From the NCBI RefSeq assembly GCF_000585395.1, contig NZ_KK073875.1:2790017-2854016 (forward strand): a DNA stretch of 64,000 nucleotides. Direction: 5' to 3'. Below are positions 54,021 to 63,194 of the stretch, in pieces (positions within the stretch are counted from its first letter, which is position 1; each line of letters starts with the position of its first letter). The notes beneath the pieces were generated by a model. The model did not search any database. It was not told the origin of the DNA and was given only the letters and a program-made list of their open reading frames with translations. A program made the position numbers and the translations under genes. Origin of the DNA: Saccharibacillus sacchari DSM 19268. Its GTDB lineage: Bacteria; Bacillota; Bacilli; Paenibacillales; Paenibacillaceae.

Positions 54021-55817
54021 ATGACGACTTCAAACGAAAACCATCTGCCCCGCCCCGAGTATCCGCGTCCGCAATTTCAGCGTGCCGAATGGTTGAACCT
54101 GAACGGCGAATGGGATTTCGCGTTCGACGACGCGCGCCGCGGCGACCGCGAGCGTTGGTTCGAAGGCGGCGGGGAAGCCTTCGATCGGCGCATCCATGTT
54201 CCGTTCGCTTTTCAAAGCAAACTCAGCGGCATCGGCGATCCGGGCTTCCATGATGTGGTCTGGTACCGCCGCGGCTTCGACGTGCCCGAAGAGTGGAAAG
54301 GCCGCCGCGTCGTGTTACATATCGGCGCGTGCGATTATGCGTCCACTGTTTGGATCAACGGCCGCTGGGCGGCGTCGCACGAAGGCGGACATACCCCTTT
54401 TCACGCCGATATTACCGATCTGTTGAATACGGAAGGCGGGAACACGCTAACCGTGCGCGCCGAGGATTTCAGCCGCGACGTGACGCTGCCCCGCGGCAAA
54501 CAGTTTTGGAAAGAAGGTTCGGAGAGCATCTTTTACACGCGAACGACCGGGATTTGGCAGACCGTATGGCTGGAGCCGGTAGAAGACGCGCATGCGGAAA
54601 AGGTGAAATTCACGCCCGATATCGACCGGAACGAAGTGCGCGTGCGGGCGTTCTTCTCGCGCGGCGCGTACGAAGCGGATGCGGGACAGGAGCCTGTCAC
54701 GGCCGTGCTGCGGATTTCTTTTGACGGAAAAACGATCGCGGAAGACCGGTTCCCCGTGCTGCATGCCGAAGAAGCGCGCGCGATCGGGCTGAACGATTTC
54801 AACGATCACGGGCTGGGCCGCTGGTGGACGCCGGAGAAGCCGAATCTGTACGACGTCGAGCTGGAACTGATCCGAGGCGGTCAGACGGTGGATGCCGTGA
54901 GCAGCTACTTCGGCATGCGCAAGGTTTCGATCGAAAACGGCCGGCTGAGCTTGAACAACCGTCCGTATTATATGCGTCTGGTGCTGGATCAGGGCTATTT
55001 CCCGGAAGGCATCCTGACCGCCCCGTCGGACGAAGATTTCGTGCGCGATATCCGGCTGACCAAAGAAATGGGCTTCGACGGCGTGCGCAAGCATCAGAAG
55101 ATGGAAGACCCGCGTTTCCTGCATTGGTGCGACCGCATGGGACTGCTCGTCTGGGGGGAGGCGGCGAACGCTTACGCGTATTCCGAAGAGTACGTCCGCA
55201 AGTTCACCCATGAATGGCAGGAAGCGGTGGACCGCGATTACAACCATCCGTGCATCGCGGCCTGGGTGCCGATGAACGAAAGCTGGGGCATCCCGAACGT
55301 GCAGATCGACCGCCGCCAGCAGGAGCACGGCTTGACGCTGTATCATCTGACGCGTTCGCTCGACGAGACCCGCCCGGTCATCTACAACGACGGTTGGGAG
55401 ATGGTGAAGACCGACATCGTCGCGATCCATGATTACGAGTGGCGGGAAGAGGTGCTGACCGAGCGCTATTCGTCCGCGGAAAAAGCGACGAACGCCATGC
55501 CGGCCAACCGGCGCATTTTCGTCGGGGACGGCGCCTACGAAGGCCAGCCGATTCTCGTAACCGAATTCGGCGGCATCGCCTACCGGAAAAGCGAGCAGGA
55601 AGGTTGGGGTTACTCCGGCGCGGACAACGACGAAGACTTCCTGGAACGTCTCGGCGCCGTGATCCGTCCGCTGACCGTTTCCGGCGTCGTGCAGGGCTTC
55701 TGCTACACCCAGCTGACCGACGTGGAGCAGGAAATTAACGGACTGGTAACCTACGATCGGGTGCCGAAAGTGCCGTTGGAGGACATTCGGAAGGTAGTAC
55801 GGGGCGAGAACCGGTAA
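54021..55817 (+). CDS. GH2-family glycoside hydrolase
   Basis: 598 residues with no signal peptide, so it acts in the cytoplasm on imported sugar. N-terminal sugar-binding domain 'WLNLNGEWDFAFDD', jelly-roll, immunoglobulin-like and TIM-barrel domains follow in order. The acid/base Glu is in 'VPMNESWG' and the nucleophile Glu in 'VTEFGG'. It is shorter than LacZ-type beta-galactosidases and resembles the sugar-binding GH2 subset often labelled beta-galactosidase or beta-glucuronidase. Given its place after an arabino-sugar-type importer and near GH43, an arabinopyranosidase or galactosidase role on side-chain oligosaccharides is possible. AAGGAGG precedes the ATG. Confidence 0.88.
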   Translation: MTTSNENHLPRPEYPRPQFQRAEWLNLNGEWDFAFDDARRGDRERWFEGGGEAFDRRIHVPFAFQSKLSGIGDPGFHDVVWYRRGFDVPEEWKGRRVVLHIGACDYASTVWINGRWAASHEGGHTPFHADITDLLNTEGGNTLTVRAEDFSRDVTLPRGKQFWKEGSESIFYTRTTGIWQTVWLEPVEDAHAEKVKFTPDIDRNEVRVRAFFSRGAYEADAGQEPVTAVLRISFDGKTIAEDRFPVLHAEEARAIGLNDFNDHGLGRWWTPEKPNLYDVELELIRGGQTVDAVSSYFGMRKVSIENGRLSLNNRPYYMRLVLDQGYFPEGILTAPSDEDFVRDIRLTKEMGFDGVRKHQKMEDPRFLHWCDRMGLLVWGEAANAYAYSEEYVRKFTHEWQEAVDRDYNHPCIAAWVPMNESWGIPNVQIDRRQQEHGLTLYHLTRSLDETRPVIYNDGWEMVKTDIVAIHDYEWREEVLTERYSSAEKATNAMPANRRIFVGDGAYEGQPILVTEFGGIAYRKSEQEGWGYSGADNDEDFLERLGAVIRPLTVSGVVQGFCYTQLTDVEQEINGLVTYDRVPKVPLEDIRKVVRGENR

Positions 55818-55853
55818 ATCCTGCGTATCAAGAAGAAATTTTCTGCATCGAAA

Positions 55854-55918
55854 AAAAACCGCTTGAATCTGTATGCTTCGGCCGATCGGCTGAAACGAAC
55901 AGGTTTGGCGGTTTTTTG
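55854..55918 (+). terminator. Terminator of the GH2 gene
   Basis: AAAAACCGC and CTGT pair with ACAG and GCGGTTTTTT. Confidence 0.75.
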
Positions 55919-55984
55919 CGCGACGCATCGGGTCTTGACGCAAAAGCTGCCAAGTCCGATCCGTCCAGCGTTTACGAGCGCATC

Positions 55985-56401
55985 TCATGCGGATTTTTCG
56001 TAAAAGCGTCCCAGCTTCATTTTCCCGATCAACCCGTAGCCGAGGCCGAACACCAAGCCCGACGCCGTATAAAAAAGATGGAACAGCAACGCTTCCGGCG
56101 AAAACGGCGAACCGCCTCCGTACATAAGCAGAATCAGCAGCGTCGGCACGAAAAAAACCGCAATGCATCCCAAAGGATACAGCACGTACCGATAGCGCTC
56201 GCTTTTCCGGTCGACCGCATAGACGAGTCCGACGTAAGCGGGATAAGCGACGAGGACAAACCCGAGCAGGCTCGCGAAAATCAAAAATCCCCATTCCGAT
56301 CCGAGCGATTGACCGTAAATCCAATCGAGCGCGCCGACGTAGCTTCCGATTCCGGCGGCATACGCCAAAATTCCGAGCAGGGTCATGGCGGCAGCGAACA
56401 T
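55985..56401 (-). CDS. Small membrane protein of unknown function
   Basis: 138 residues with four hydrophobic helices and a short basic tail ('GKMKLGRFYEKSA'). The ATG at 56401 lies 4-9 nt after CGGAGGTG, so the longer frame to 56464 is rejected. It is not recognised. It is convergent with the GH2 gene and alone on its strand. Confidence 0.75.
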   Translation of the reverse strand: MFAAAMTLLGILAYAAGIGSYVGALDWIYGQSLGSEWGFLIFASLLGFVLVAYPAYVGLVYAVDRKSERYRYVLYPLGCIAVFFVPTLLILLMYGGGSPFSPEALLFHLFYTASGLVFGLGYGLIGKMKLGRFYEKSA

Positions 56402-56662
56402 GAAGCACCTCCGATTCGTGATGAGAGGAGTGTAACACAGCTTTTGTGGGCAAAAACAGATCAAATTTCAGATATGTCCGCATAGAGGAGACTAAAATCT
56501 TCTTGATGTATACGGAAATACGATGACACACAATGTTCACGGTAAAGTGGTGTTTTTTCAAGGCGGACACTATATTCAACTAAATGAAAAACCGATATAA
56601 TGTAAGCGTAACCAATTATCGCAAATCGTACTTAGTTTCATCATCCAAGGAGGATGGCAGAC

Positions 56663-56848
56663 ATGGCAGCAGCATTAAAAGAGTTCAAAAACTGGGTCAC
56701 CGGCGCGCGTCAATCGGAGAAAACCCTCGGCGACGACGAATATCGCAGACTGGAGTTCTCGGTCGAACGCCACCTGCACACGCCGCAAGTCCCAAGCCCG
56801 ATCACGTATCAGGAAGAAGCGCGGATCAAGATGGTTCAATATCATTAA
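56663..56848 (+). CDS. Small protein of unknown function
   Basis: 61 residues, soluble, helical at the N terminus ('MAAALKEFKNWVTGARQSEK') and with a Pro-rich end ('TPQVPSPITYQEEARIKMVQYH'). AAGGAGG lies directly at an upstream ATG (56654), too close to use, and 9 nt before ATG 56663, which fits. It is not recognised, but the ribosome site and downstream terminator support a real gene. Confidence 0.7.
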   Translation: MAAALKEFKNWVTGARQSEKTLGDDEYRRLEFSVERHLHTPQVPSPITYQEEARIKMVQYH

Positions 56849-56907
56849 TTTTTTGCATATTTTGCATATATAGAAAAGCCGAAAGATGAATCGGACGCTT
56901 TTCCATC

Positions 56908-56949
56908 AGGCCGCAGACGACGGGTTTCCCGCGTGTGCGGCCTTTATTT
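56908..56949 (+). terminator. Rho-independent terminator
   Basis: AGGCCGCA pairs with TGCGGCCTTTATTT, with an inner GCG/CGC step. Confidence 0.75.
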
Positions 56950-57139
56950 GCGAGTTGAAAAAAGCTTTGTCGCGGTACAAGGATGCTTGCACAGTATCAA
57001 GAAGATCGAGGAAGGCCCAGCCGCCGTTCGTGACATCCGATCAACCGTTCGAACAGGCAAGCGACAGGCTCGGCGATTGTGTTACAATGAGAACGCATAA
57101 AATCCCGTTAAGACGGGCAGCGAAAAGGAGATTTGGAAC

Positions 57140-57421
57140 ATGGGCGAACAAACCATTAACGAGAGCGAAATGATCGCGTATATTGCGGATAAAACGGGTG
57201 TCGGCGAGGAAGGCATCAAGACGGTATTGAAGCACGAGCAAGCTTTTATTGCAGCCGCAGCGAAAAAGCCGGGCGATACGATCGAGTTGGACGGCGACGA
57301 GCTGGTTGATTACGTAGTGGCTCAGAAAAACGTCAAGCTGAACGAACTCGAGATCGAGAATGTTTTGGATGCCGAAATGGCTTATCTGATCGATAAAGGT
57401 CTGGCAGGCTACGAGGACTAA
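57140..57421 (+). CDS. Small acidic protein with two internal repeats, unknown function
   Basis: 93 residues, strongly acidic, all helical. Two halves of about 37 residues are related: 'NESEMIAYIADKTGVGEEGIKTVLKHEQAFI' and 'DGDELVDYVVAQKNVKLNELEIENVLDAEMAYL'. Each has an N-terminal acidic helix, a central [VL]-x-[VG] turn and a Val-Leu-x-x-[EH]-x-x-[FY]-[IL] helix. This suggests a duplicated helix-hairpin unit. AAAAGGAG lies 7-10 nt before the ATG. The protein is not recognised. Confidence 0.8.
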   Translation: MGEQTINESEMIAYIADKTGVGEEGIKTVLKHEQAFIAAAAKKPGDTIELDGDELVDYVVAQKNVKLNELEIENVLDAEMAYLIDKGLAGYED

Positions 57422-57626
57422 TAGCAATTCGAGACAAGTCACTAGGAATTTTTGAAAACTGATTACGGCGCAGGGGTTTGAACGTATGTAGCGTCGATGA
57501 ACAGAGCACGTAACGAATAAAGCGCGTTTTCGCGGGAGAATTTGCAGAGGTACGCCACAAGCGGGAGAATCGGCAAAGTTTCACGCAGAAAAATGCGCTT
57601 TTTGTTGTAAATGGAGGGAAGCGACG

Positions 57627-58751
57627 ATGGATCAGGATGAACGGGCAAAAAGAAAAGCGGCGATGGAGCAACTGGTCGCCCAAGCGGATGCGGGTCTGCC
57701 TGCGCAGCCAAGTGCTCCGGAAGAGCCGGAAGACAAGTCGGAAAGGCAGAAATCCGGGAAGAAAAAGAAAAGCGTGCTTCGGCGGCTGTTCTCGATACTC
57801 GGTTGGGTCTTGATCGTGCTGCTCGTTGTGTTGTTGGCGGGGTTCGTGTATCAGGCGGTGGGGGAGCAAAACGATCGCGCGACCTATACGGCGCCTGGAA
57901 CGCTTGTGAACGTGGAAGGGCATCGCATGCACGTGTACAAGGAAGACAAGCCGGGCAAAAGCATCAGCGAGCCGACGGTGGTGCTGATCTCCGGTTGGGG
58001 GACGGCAAGTCCTTATGCGGACTTCTCGCCGATGTATGCCCTGCTGCGGGAACAGGCTTCATTCGCAGTCGTGGAGCGATTCGGCTACGGGTATAGCGAC
58101 GTAACCGACGAGAAGCGCAATATCGACCGGATTACCGAGGAGCTTCGCGAAGCGTTGATTCAAGCCGAGGTGAAGCCGCCTTACGTCCTGACGGCGCACT
58201 CGCTGGGCAGTCTCGAAGCGATTCGTTTTGCGCAGCGCTACCCGGACGAAGTCGCCGGGATCGTGACGATCGATTCGGGCTCGCCGGAATTCTACCTGAC
58301 TTTCCCCGAGCGGAACATGCAGTTGCAGCGCATCGCGATCAAGTCCGGCATCGTGCGCGCGCTGTATCACGTGAACGGTTTTGCGGAATATCTGAACGGA
58401 CAGCGCAACGGTCTTCGCCTGCTGTCGCCCGAGATGAAAGAACAGGATCGGCTGGCTACGCTGCTTGTCGCGATCAACGATAACGTGACGGACGAGATTC
58501 GCAACGTGCACGTCAACGCGCGAAAAGTCATCGACGACAAAACGCAACTCGATATTCCCCTAACCCAGCTTGTGGCCGACCGATTCGGCGAGGTGACCGA
58601 GGATTGGTTGGATACGCAGCGCAAATTCGGAGAGTCCTGGTCGACGCAATCCCAAACGACCGTCGTGCAAAATTCGGCGCATTCCATCCATGCCTATGAT
58701 CCTCAAGCCGTCGCGGACGCGGCACTGGAGCTGATGGGGCCTGCGCGCTAA
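57627..58751 (+). CDS. Membrane-anchored alpha/beta hydrolase
   Basis: 374 residues. A charged, Lys/Pro/Glu-rich cytoplasmic N terminus (1-48) precedes one transmembrane helix (about 55-77). The alpha/beta-hydrolase domain follows: oxyanion-region 'VVLISGWGTASPY', nucleophile Ser192 in 'TAHSLGSLEA', acidic residue in the 'DKTQLDIPLT' region and His in 'NSAHSIHAYDP'. The catalytic domain should face outside. The natural substrate is unknown; related proteins act as lipases, esterases or proline iminopeptidases. TGGAGGG lies before the ATG. Confidence 0.85.
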   Translation: MDQDERAKRKAAMEQLVAQADAGLPAQPSAPEEPEDKSERQKSGKKKKSVLRRLFSILGWVLIVLLVVLLAGFVYQAVGEQNDRATYTAPGTLVNVEGHRMHVYKEDKPGKSISEPTVVLISGWGTASPYADFSPMYALLREQASFAVVERFGYGYSDVTDEKRNIDRITEELREALIQAEVKPPYVLTAHSLGSLEAIRFAQRYPDEVAGIVTIDSGSPEFYLTFPERNMQLQRIAIKSGIVRALYHVNGFAEYLNGQRNGLRLLSPEMKEQDRLATLLVAINDNVTDEIRNVHVNARKVIDDKTQLDIPLTQLVADRFGEVTEDWLDTQRKFGESWSTQSQTTVVQNSAHSIHAYDPQAVADAALELMGPAR

Positions 58752-58762
58752 CGAAAAGAGAG

Positions 58763-58791
58763 TTGACTTCGTTCTTTCCTGAAACTATAAT
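58763..58791 (+). promoter_or_regulatory. Consensus sigma-A promoter
   Basis: TTGACT and TATAAT are exactly 17 bp apart, 52 bp upstream of the NmrA-family gene. Confidence 0.9.
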
Positions 58792-58842
58792 GGTTACAAT
58801 TAAGAGTTTCACCTAACCTTACTCTCGAAGGAGCGAATACAC

Positions 58843-59718
58843 ATGGGCAAAATTATCGTTACCGGAGCTTCCGGTCATCTGGGTTCGGCGGCTGTCCGTC
58901 ATCTGATCGATCTTGGCGTGCAAGCAGGGGACATCGTAGGCGTCGTGCGCGACAAAGAGAAAGCGGCGGCGCTGGCCGAGCTTGGCGTCGAGCTCCGTCT
59001 GGGCGATTATGACAATGCGGCTTCGCTGCCTGCGGCATTCGAAGGCGGAGAAAAGCTCCTGTTCGTCTCGGCTTCTTCGATGGATAACACGCTGCGTATT
59101 CGCCAGCATGCGACAGTTGTCGAAGCGGCGCGCAACGCGGGAATCAAGCATATCGCGTACACGGGCATCGCGTTCGGCGAGCGCATGACGATCGGATTGG
59201 AAAACGTCCACCTGGCGACCGAATACATGATTCGCACGACAGGGGCCGATTATACGTTCCTGCGCAACGGCTTCTATCTGGAGCTGCTGGTGAACGAAGG
59301 CACGCCGGGGATCGCGGCAAGCGGCGCGGTCGTTTCCGCTGCTCCGACAGGCAAGCTGAACTACGTGACTCGCGACAATCTGGCCCGTGCGGCTGCTGTT
59401 GTACTGACGAAGGAAGGCCACGCCAACAAAATTTACGAGCTGACGGCTCCTCAGCCGTTCTCGTACGACGAGTATGCAGCCGTGCTGTCCGAAGTATCCG
59501 GCAAGCCGGTCGCTCATAAAGCATTGCCTGCTGCTGAAGCGGTCAGCACGCTGGTATCCGCGGGCGTGCCGGAAGGCGGCGCGGGCTTCCTGATCCATGT
59601 GATCGACGGCGCGATCGAACGCGGCGAGTTCGCCCATCCTTCGAACGATCTGGTTGACCTGATCGGGGATGCTTATACGCCGCTGAAGAGCGCGGTGGGA
59701 TCGGTTTTTAAAGGTTGA
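58843..59718 (+). CDS. NmrA-family NAD(P)-binding protein (quinone reductase type 2-like)
   Basis: 291 residues. N-terminal Rossmann motif 'IIVTGASGHLGSAAVRHL' (residues 4-21). Further features are 'KLLFVSASSMDNTLRIRQHATVVEAARNAGIKHIAYTG' and 'YTFLRNGFYLELL', as in QorB/YtfG-type NAD(P)H:quinone reductases and HSCARG redox sensors. 'NYVTRDNLARAAAVVLT' and 'YELTAPQPFSYDEYA' are later conserved elements. It probably reduces a quinone or senses NADPH. Strong promoter and AAGGAG site upstream. Highly adapted codon use suggests high expression. Confidence 0.9.
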   Translation: MGKIIVTGASGHLGSAAVRHLIDLGVQAGDIVGVVRDKEKAAALAELGVELRLGDYDNAASLPAAFEGGEKLLFVSASSMDNTLRIRQHATVVEAARNAGIKHIAYTGIAFGERMTIGLENVHLATEYMIRTTGADYTFLRNGFYLELLVNEGTPGIAASGAVVSAAPTGKLNYVTRDNLARAAAVVLTKEGHANKIYELTAPQPFSYDEYAAVLSEVSGKPVAHKALPAAEAVSTLVSAGVPEGGAGFLIHVIDGAIERGEFAHPSNDLVDLIGDAYTPLKSAVGSVFKG

Positions 59719-59750
59719 TAAAAGGCTAAGCTGCATAAAGTCTAAAAGCA

Positions 59751-59785
59751 AAGAAGCCGCCTCGTCACGGGGCGGCTTCTTTTTG
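59751..59785. terminator. Bidirectional terminator
   Basis: AAGAAGCCGCC pairs with GGCGGCTTCTTTTTG, between convergent genes. Confidence 0.92.
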
Positions 59786-59819
59786 TTATAAAGCGATGAA
59801 CGGCACATCTTGAGACGGC

Positions 59820-60599
59820 TCAAAAAATCGAAATCAATTCCTTCGTATACGCATGCCGGTCTTCGGCCATGAGTTCATCGGCGCGGAAGCGATCCACGAT
59901 TCGGCCTTCTTGCATCACCATGATCCGTTGGCTCATCCGGTGAACGGCGGCCAGGTCGTGGGAGATGAACAGATATGACAAGCCGAGCGAGGTACGCAGC
60001 TTGGTCAACAGGTCGAGCACCGCGCCTTGCGAGATCACGTCCAGGCTTGCCGTCGGCTCGTCGAGCACGACGACGTCCGGCTCGATGCCGATTGCGCGCG
60101 CAATCGTGACGCGTTGGCGCTGCCCGCCGCTGAGTTCGTGAGGATAACGATTCGCCAGCTCGGCAGGAAGCTCGACGGCCTCAAGCAGCTGCCGGATATA
60201 GGCTTCGCGCGACGTGTAGGCGAAATGCTTCAGTTGCGTACCCCGAGCAAGCTGCTCATAGGGATCGATCAAGGAATCGGCGATCTTGAGCTTGGGGTTC
60301 AGCGCGGCTGACGGGTTTTGAAAAACGATCTGGATGCTGCGGCGATGCGGTCGCAATTTGCGGGCGTTCAAGCGAGCGATATCTTGGCCGCCGAGCACGA
60401 TTGACCCGCGTTCGGCGTCCTCGATGCGCAGCAGGCAGCGGGACAGCGTGCTTTTCCCGCAGCCGCTTTCGCCCACAAGGCCGAGGCATTCGCCGCGCTC
60501 CAGTGAGAAGCTCACATTGTTGACCGCGGGGCGATCGGCTCCGACGTAAGTGCGCGAGAGTTGGGTGACGCTAAGAACAGGCGAACTTTGTCCGATCAT
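59820..60599 (-). CDS. ABC transporter ATPase, OppF/NikE-type
   Basis: 259 residues. Walker A 'GLVGESGCGKSTL', Q loop 'IVFQNPSAALNPKLK', signature 'ELSGGQRQRVTIARAI', Walker B 'VVVLDEPTASLDV' and switch His in 'LFISHDLAAVH'. It powers import of peptides or nickel chelates with the other ATPase. Last gene of a five-gene operon read from right to left; its start overlaps the previous stop (ATGA type). It closely follows the dipeptide/oligopeptide/nickel family. Confidence 0.94.
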   Translation of the reverse strand: MIGQSSPVLSVTQLSRTYVGADRPAVNNVSFSLERGECLGLVGESGCGKSTLSRCLLRIEDAERGSIVLGGQDIARLNARKLRPHRRSIQIVFQNPSAALNPKLKIADSLIDPYEQLARGTQLKHFAYTSREAYIRQLLEAVELPAELANRYPHELSGGQRQRVTIARAIGIEPDVVVLDEPTASLDVISQGAVLDLLTKLRTSLGLSYLFISHDLAAVHRMSQRIMVMQEGRIVDRFRADELMAEDRHAYTKELISIF

Positions 60600-61393
60600 A
60601 ACGATTCCTCCTCAAGCCCCGACTTCAACGAACGGCTTAAGACAGGCGCCGCATCGATCAGATTCCGGGTATATTCATGCTGCGGATGATCAAGGATGCG
60701 GTGTTTGCCGCCCGATTCGACGATCCGGCCTTCCTTCATGACGGACAAGCGATTGGCGTAGCGCCGAACATGGCGCCAGTCATGCGTGATGAACAGGATC
60801 GCGCATCCGGTTTCCTTTTGCTTGGCGACGAGCAGTTCCAGCACCCGATGGCCGGATACGCTGTCGAGCGCGGTGGTCGCTTCGTCGGCGATCAGCAGAC
60901 GCGGCGATAGCAGCAGCGACGTAGCGATCGCTGCCCGCTGCAGCTGCCCGCCGCTCAGTTGAAACGGATAACGTCGCAGCAGCGCGGCATCCAGCCCGAC
61001 CGATTCCAGCGCTTCGGCGGCTTTGGTTTTGCGCACGCCTGCCGATTTTTCGCCATGCACCTTCTGATATTCGTCGAAATGCCCGCCGATACTGCGAAAC
61101 GGGGTGAACGCGCCTTGGTAGTCCTGAAAAATATAAGAGATCCGGCTGCCGCGCAGGGCGCGCATTTCTTTGGGAGTGCGTTCCAGCAGATTGTTTCCTT
61201 CGAACAGGATTCGCCCGGACGCATGGAGATTCGGCGGCAAAAGCTGTCCGATCGACTGCGACAGCAGGCTTTTCCCGCTGCCGCTTTGTCCGACCAACGC
61301 CATAAACTCGCCTTCGCGTACCGCCAGGGAGACGTTGTCCACGATGGTGCGGTCGCGTCCGGCGATGCTTAATTCCTCGATGGACAGGATCAC
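60596..61393 (-). CDS. ABC transporter ATPase, OppD/NikD-type
   Basis: 265 residues. Walker A 'ALVGQSGSGKSLL', 'SYIFQDYQGAFTPF' (Q loop), signature 'QLSGGQLQRAAIATSL', Walker B 'LLIADEATTALDS' and switch His in 'LFITHDWRHV'. GTG 61393 is chosen because AAGGAGGTG lies 5 nt upstream and GTGA overlaps the permease stop. A longer frame to 61549 would run inside the permease gene. Forms a heterodimer with the other ATPase. Confidence 0.93.
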   Translation of the reverse strand: MILSIEELSIAGRDRTIVDNVSLAVREGEFMALVGQSGSGKSLLSQSIGQLLPPNLHASGRILFEGNNLLERTPKEMRALRGSRISYIFQDYQGAFTPFRSIGGHFDEYQKVHGEKSAGVRKTKAAEALESVGLDAALLRRYPFQLSGGQLQRAAIATSLLLSPRLLIADEATTALDSVSGHRVLELLVAKQKETGCAILFITHDWRHVRRYANRLSVMKEGRIVESGGKHRILDHPQHEYTRNLIDAAPVLSRSLKSGLEEESL

Positions 61394-62250
61394 GGCTGCA
61401 CCTCCTTTTTCACGTCGAACCGATCCCGCAAATAATCGCCCAGCATGTTCGCCAACAGCACGACCGATACGATCGCGAGGCCCGGGTAGACCATCAGCTC
61501 GGGACGGGATTGGAAGTAAGGCCGCGAGTCGTTCAGCATAGCGCCCCATTCCGGCGTCGGCGGCTGCGCGCCCAGTCCGATGTAGGACAGCGACGAGATG
61601 AGCAGGATGATTTTCCCGAGGTCGAGACTGGCGAGTACCAGCACATGCCCGGCGATATGCGGCAGCAGGTGCTTGGTCATGATGCGCGCGTCCGATAATC
61701 CGTTAGTGCGGGCGATGCGGATATAATCTTTTTGCGACTCGGACAACACGGTACTGCGGACAAGACGCGCATAGCTGACCCATTTGACGATGACGATCGC
61801 CAGCACCAGATTGCCGATACCCGCGCCGAGAAGACCGCTGAGCACGATCGCCACGATCGTATCGGGAAAAGCAAGAAAGCCGTCTGCAATGCGCATGAAT
61901 ACTTTGTCGACCCAGCCGCGTTTGTAGCCGGCGATAAGGCCGAACGGAATGCCGATGACCAATGCCGCGCCCAGTGCAAGCAGGCTGTAGCCGAGCGTCT
62001 GACCGCCGCCGAGCAGCAAGCGGGTCAGTACGTCGCGTCCCAGATGGTCGGTGCCCAGAGGGTGCAGCATACTCGCGCCGAGCAGGCGTCCGCGCAGGTC
62101 GGTCAGCGTCGGATCATGTTTCAGGACTAAAAAGGTATAGGCGGAGGCCGCGATAACGAGCAGCGCAAACAAAGTCGCGACAATCGCTTGAACGCTGTGT
62201 TTTTTGGACTTGGATGGACGGGTGCGAACGCGCAAAGGCATGCTTTTCAT
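61390..62250 (-). CDS. ABC transporter permease, OppC/NikC-type
   Basis: 286 residues with six predicted helices. The N terminus is basic with the first helix at about 20-45. 'HPLGTDHLGRDVLTRLLLGGGQTLGYSL' is the family signature before helix 2. The ATPase-contacting EAA loop reads 'IRIARTNGLSDARIMTKHLLPHIAG'. 'GLGAQPPTPEWGAMLNDSRPYF' is typical of the C subunit. ATG 62250 overlaps the upstream stop (ATGA), showing coupling. Confidence 0.94.
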   Translation of the reverse strand: MKSMPLRVRTRPSKSKKHSVQAIVATLFALLVIAASAYTFLVLKHDPTLTDLRGRLLGASMLHPLGTDHLGRDVLTRLLLGGGQTLGYSLLALGAALVIGIPFGLIAGYKRGWVDKVFMRIADGFLAFPDTIVAIVLSGLLGAGIGNLVLAIVIVKWVSYARLVRSTVLSESQKDYIRIARTNGLSDARIMTKHLLPHIAGHVLVLASLDLGKIILLISSLSYIGLGAQPPTPEWGAMLNDSRPYFQSRPELMVYPGLAIVSVVLLANMLGDYLRDRFDVKKEVQP

Positions 62251-63194
62251 CGATGGGCCTCCTTTTCCTTCAGTTTCATTTCGGGATTCAAGTAACGGTA
62301 CGACAGATCGACGGCCGTATTCACGATGAACACGACGGCCGCCATGATCAGGATATAGCCTTGGATCAATGGGTAATCGCGCTGGCGGATCGCGTCGACG
62401 ACCAGCTTGCCGATCCCCGGATACGCGAACAGCACTTCAATCACGACGACCCCGCCGATCAGGCTGCCGAGGCTGACGCCGAACACCGTAATGACCGGAG
62501 GCAGGCTGTGACGCAGCGCATGCAGCCAGAAGATTCGGCCTTCGGACAGCCCTCGTGCCCGCGCCGAACGCACGAATTCCTGACTGAGCGAATCCAGCAG
62601 GCTGGAACGGAGCAAGCGTACGTAGACGCTGGAGATCGCAAGCCCCAACGTAACGCACGGCAGAATCAATGAAGCAAAACCGTCGCGTCCCATCGTCGGC
62701 AGATTGCCGAAACGCACGCCGAACAGGTCGATCAGGATCAGACCCAGCCAGAAGCTCGGAACCGCCGCGCCGACGATCGACAGCATGCGGCTGATCGTAT
62801 CGATCCAGCTCCCGCGATAGACGGCCGATAACGAGCCGAGCGGAACGGCGATCAATAGCATGACCAGCAGTGCGCCGAGCGTCAGTTCCGCCGTAGCAGG
62901 CAGCGCGCTCATCAGGGTCTGCATCACGGGTTGTCCGGTGGAGTACGAATTGCCGAAGTCCAGACGAACGAAATCGAGCAGCCATTTGCCGAATTGGACA
63001 AGGAGCGGATCGTTGAAGCCCATCTCTTCCCGCATGGCTTCGACCTGCTCCTGACTGACGGAAAGCTCGTCAACGTTCAAAATCGTCAGCACCGGATCAC
63101 CCGGCGCGAGCCGGATGAACAGGAAACTGACGAACATGATGAACAGCAGGAATATGAAGACTTCCAAAAACTTGCGCAGCAAAATGCGAAACAT
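62247..63194 (-). CDS. ABC transporter permease, OppB/NikB-type
   Basis: 315 residues with six helices. 'FVSFLFIRLAPGDPVLTIL' near the N terminus, 'FNDPLLVQFGKWLLDFVRLDFGNSYSTGQPV' and 'FVRSARARGLSEGRIFWLHALRHSLPPVI' (EAA loop) are the family signatures. Its start region at 63194 touches the stop of the binding-protein gene, again showing a compact operon. Within the family it resembles nickel/metallophore and dipeptide transporters. Confidence 0.93.
   Translation of the reverse strand: MFRILLRKFLEVFIFLLFIMFVSFLFIRLAPGDPVLTILNVDELSVSQEQVEAMREEMGFNDPLLVQFGKWLLDFVRLDFGNSYSTGQPVMQTLMSALPATAELTLGALLVMLLIAVPLGSLSAVYRGSWIDTISRMLSIVGAAVPSFWLGLILIDLFGVRFGNLPTMGRDGFASLILPCVTLGLAISSVYVRLLRSSLLDSLSQEFVRSARARGLSEGRIFWLHALRHSLPPVITVFGVSLGSLIGGVVVIEVLFAYPGIGKLVVDAIRQRDYPLIQGYILIMAAVVFIVNTAVDLSYRYLNPEMKLKEKEAHR

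Noticed and set aside
54447-56579. 710-residue minus-strand frame
   Set aside because: It runs antisense through the GH2 gene and a real small membrane-protein gene on the same strand in another frame. It has no motifs.
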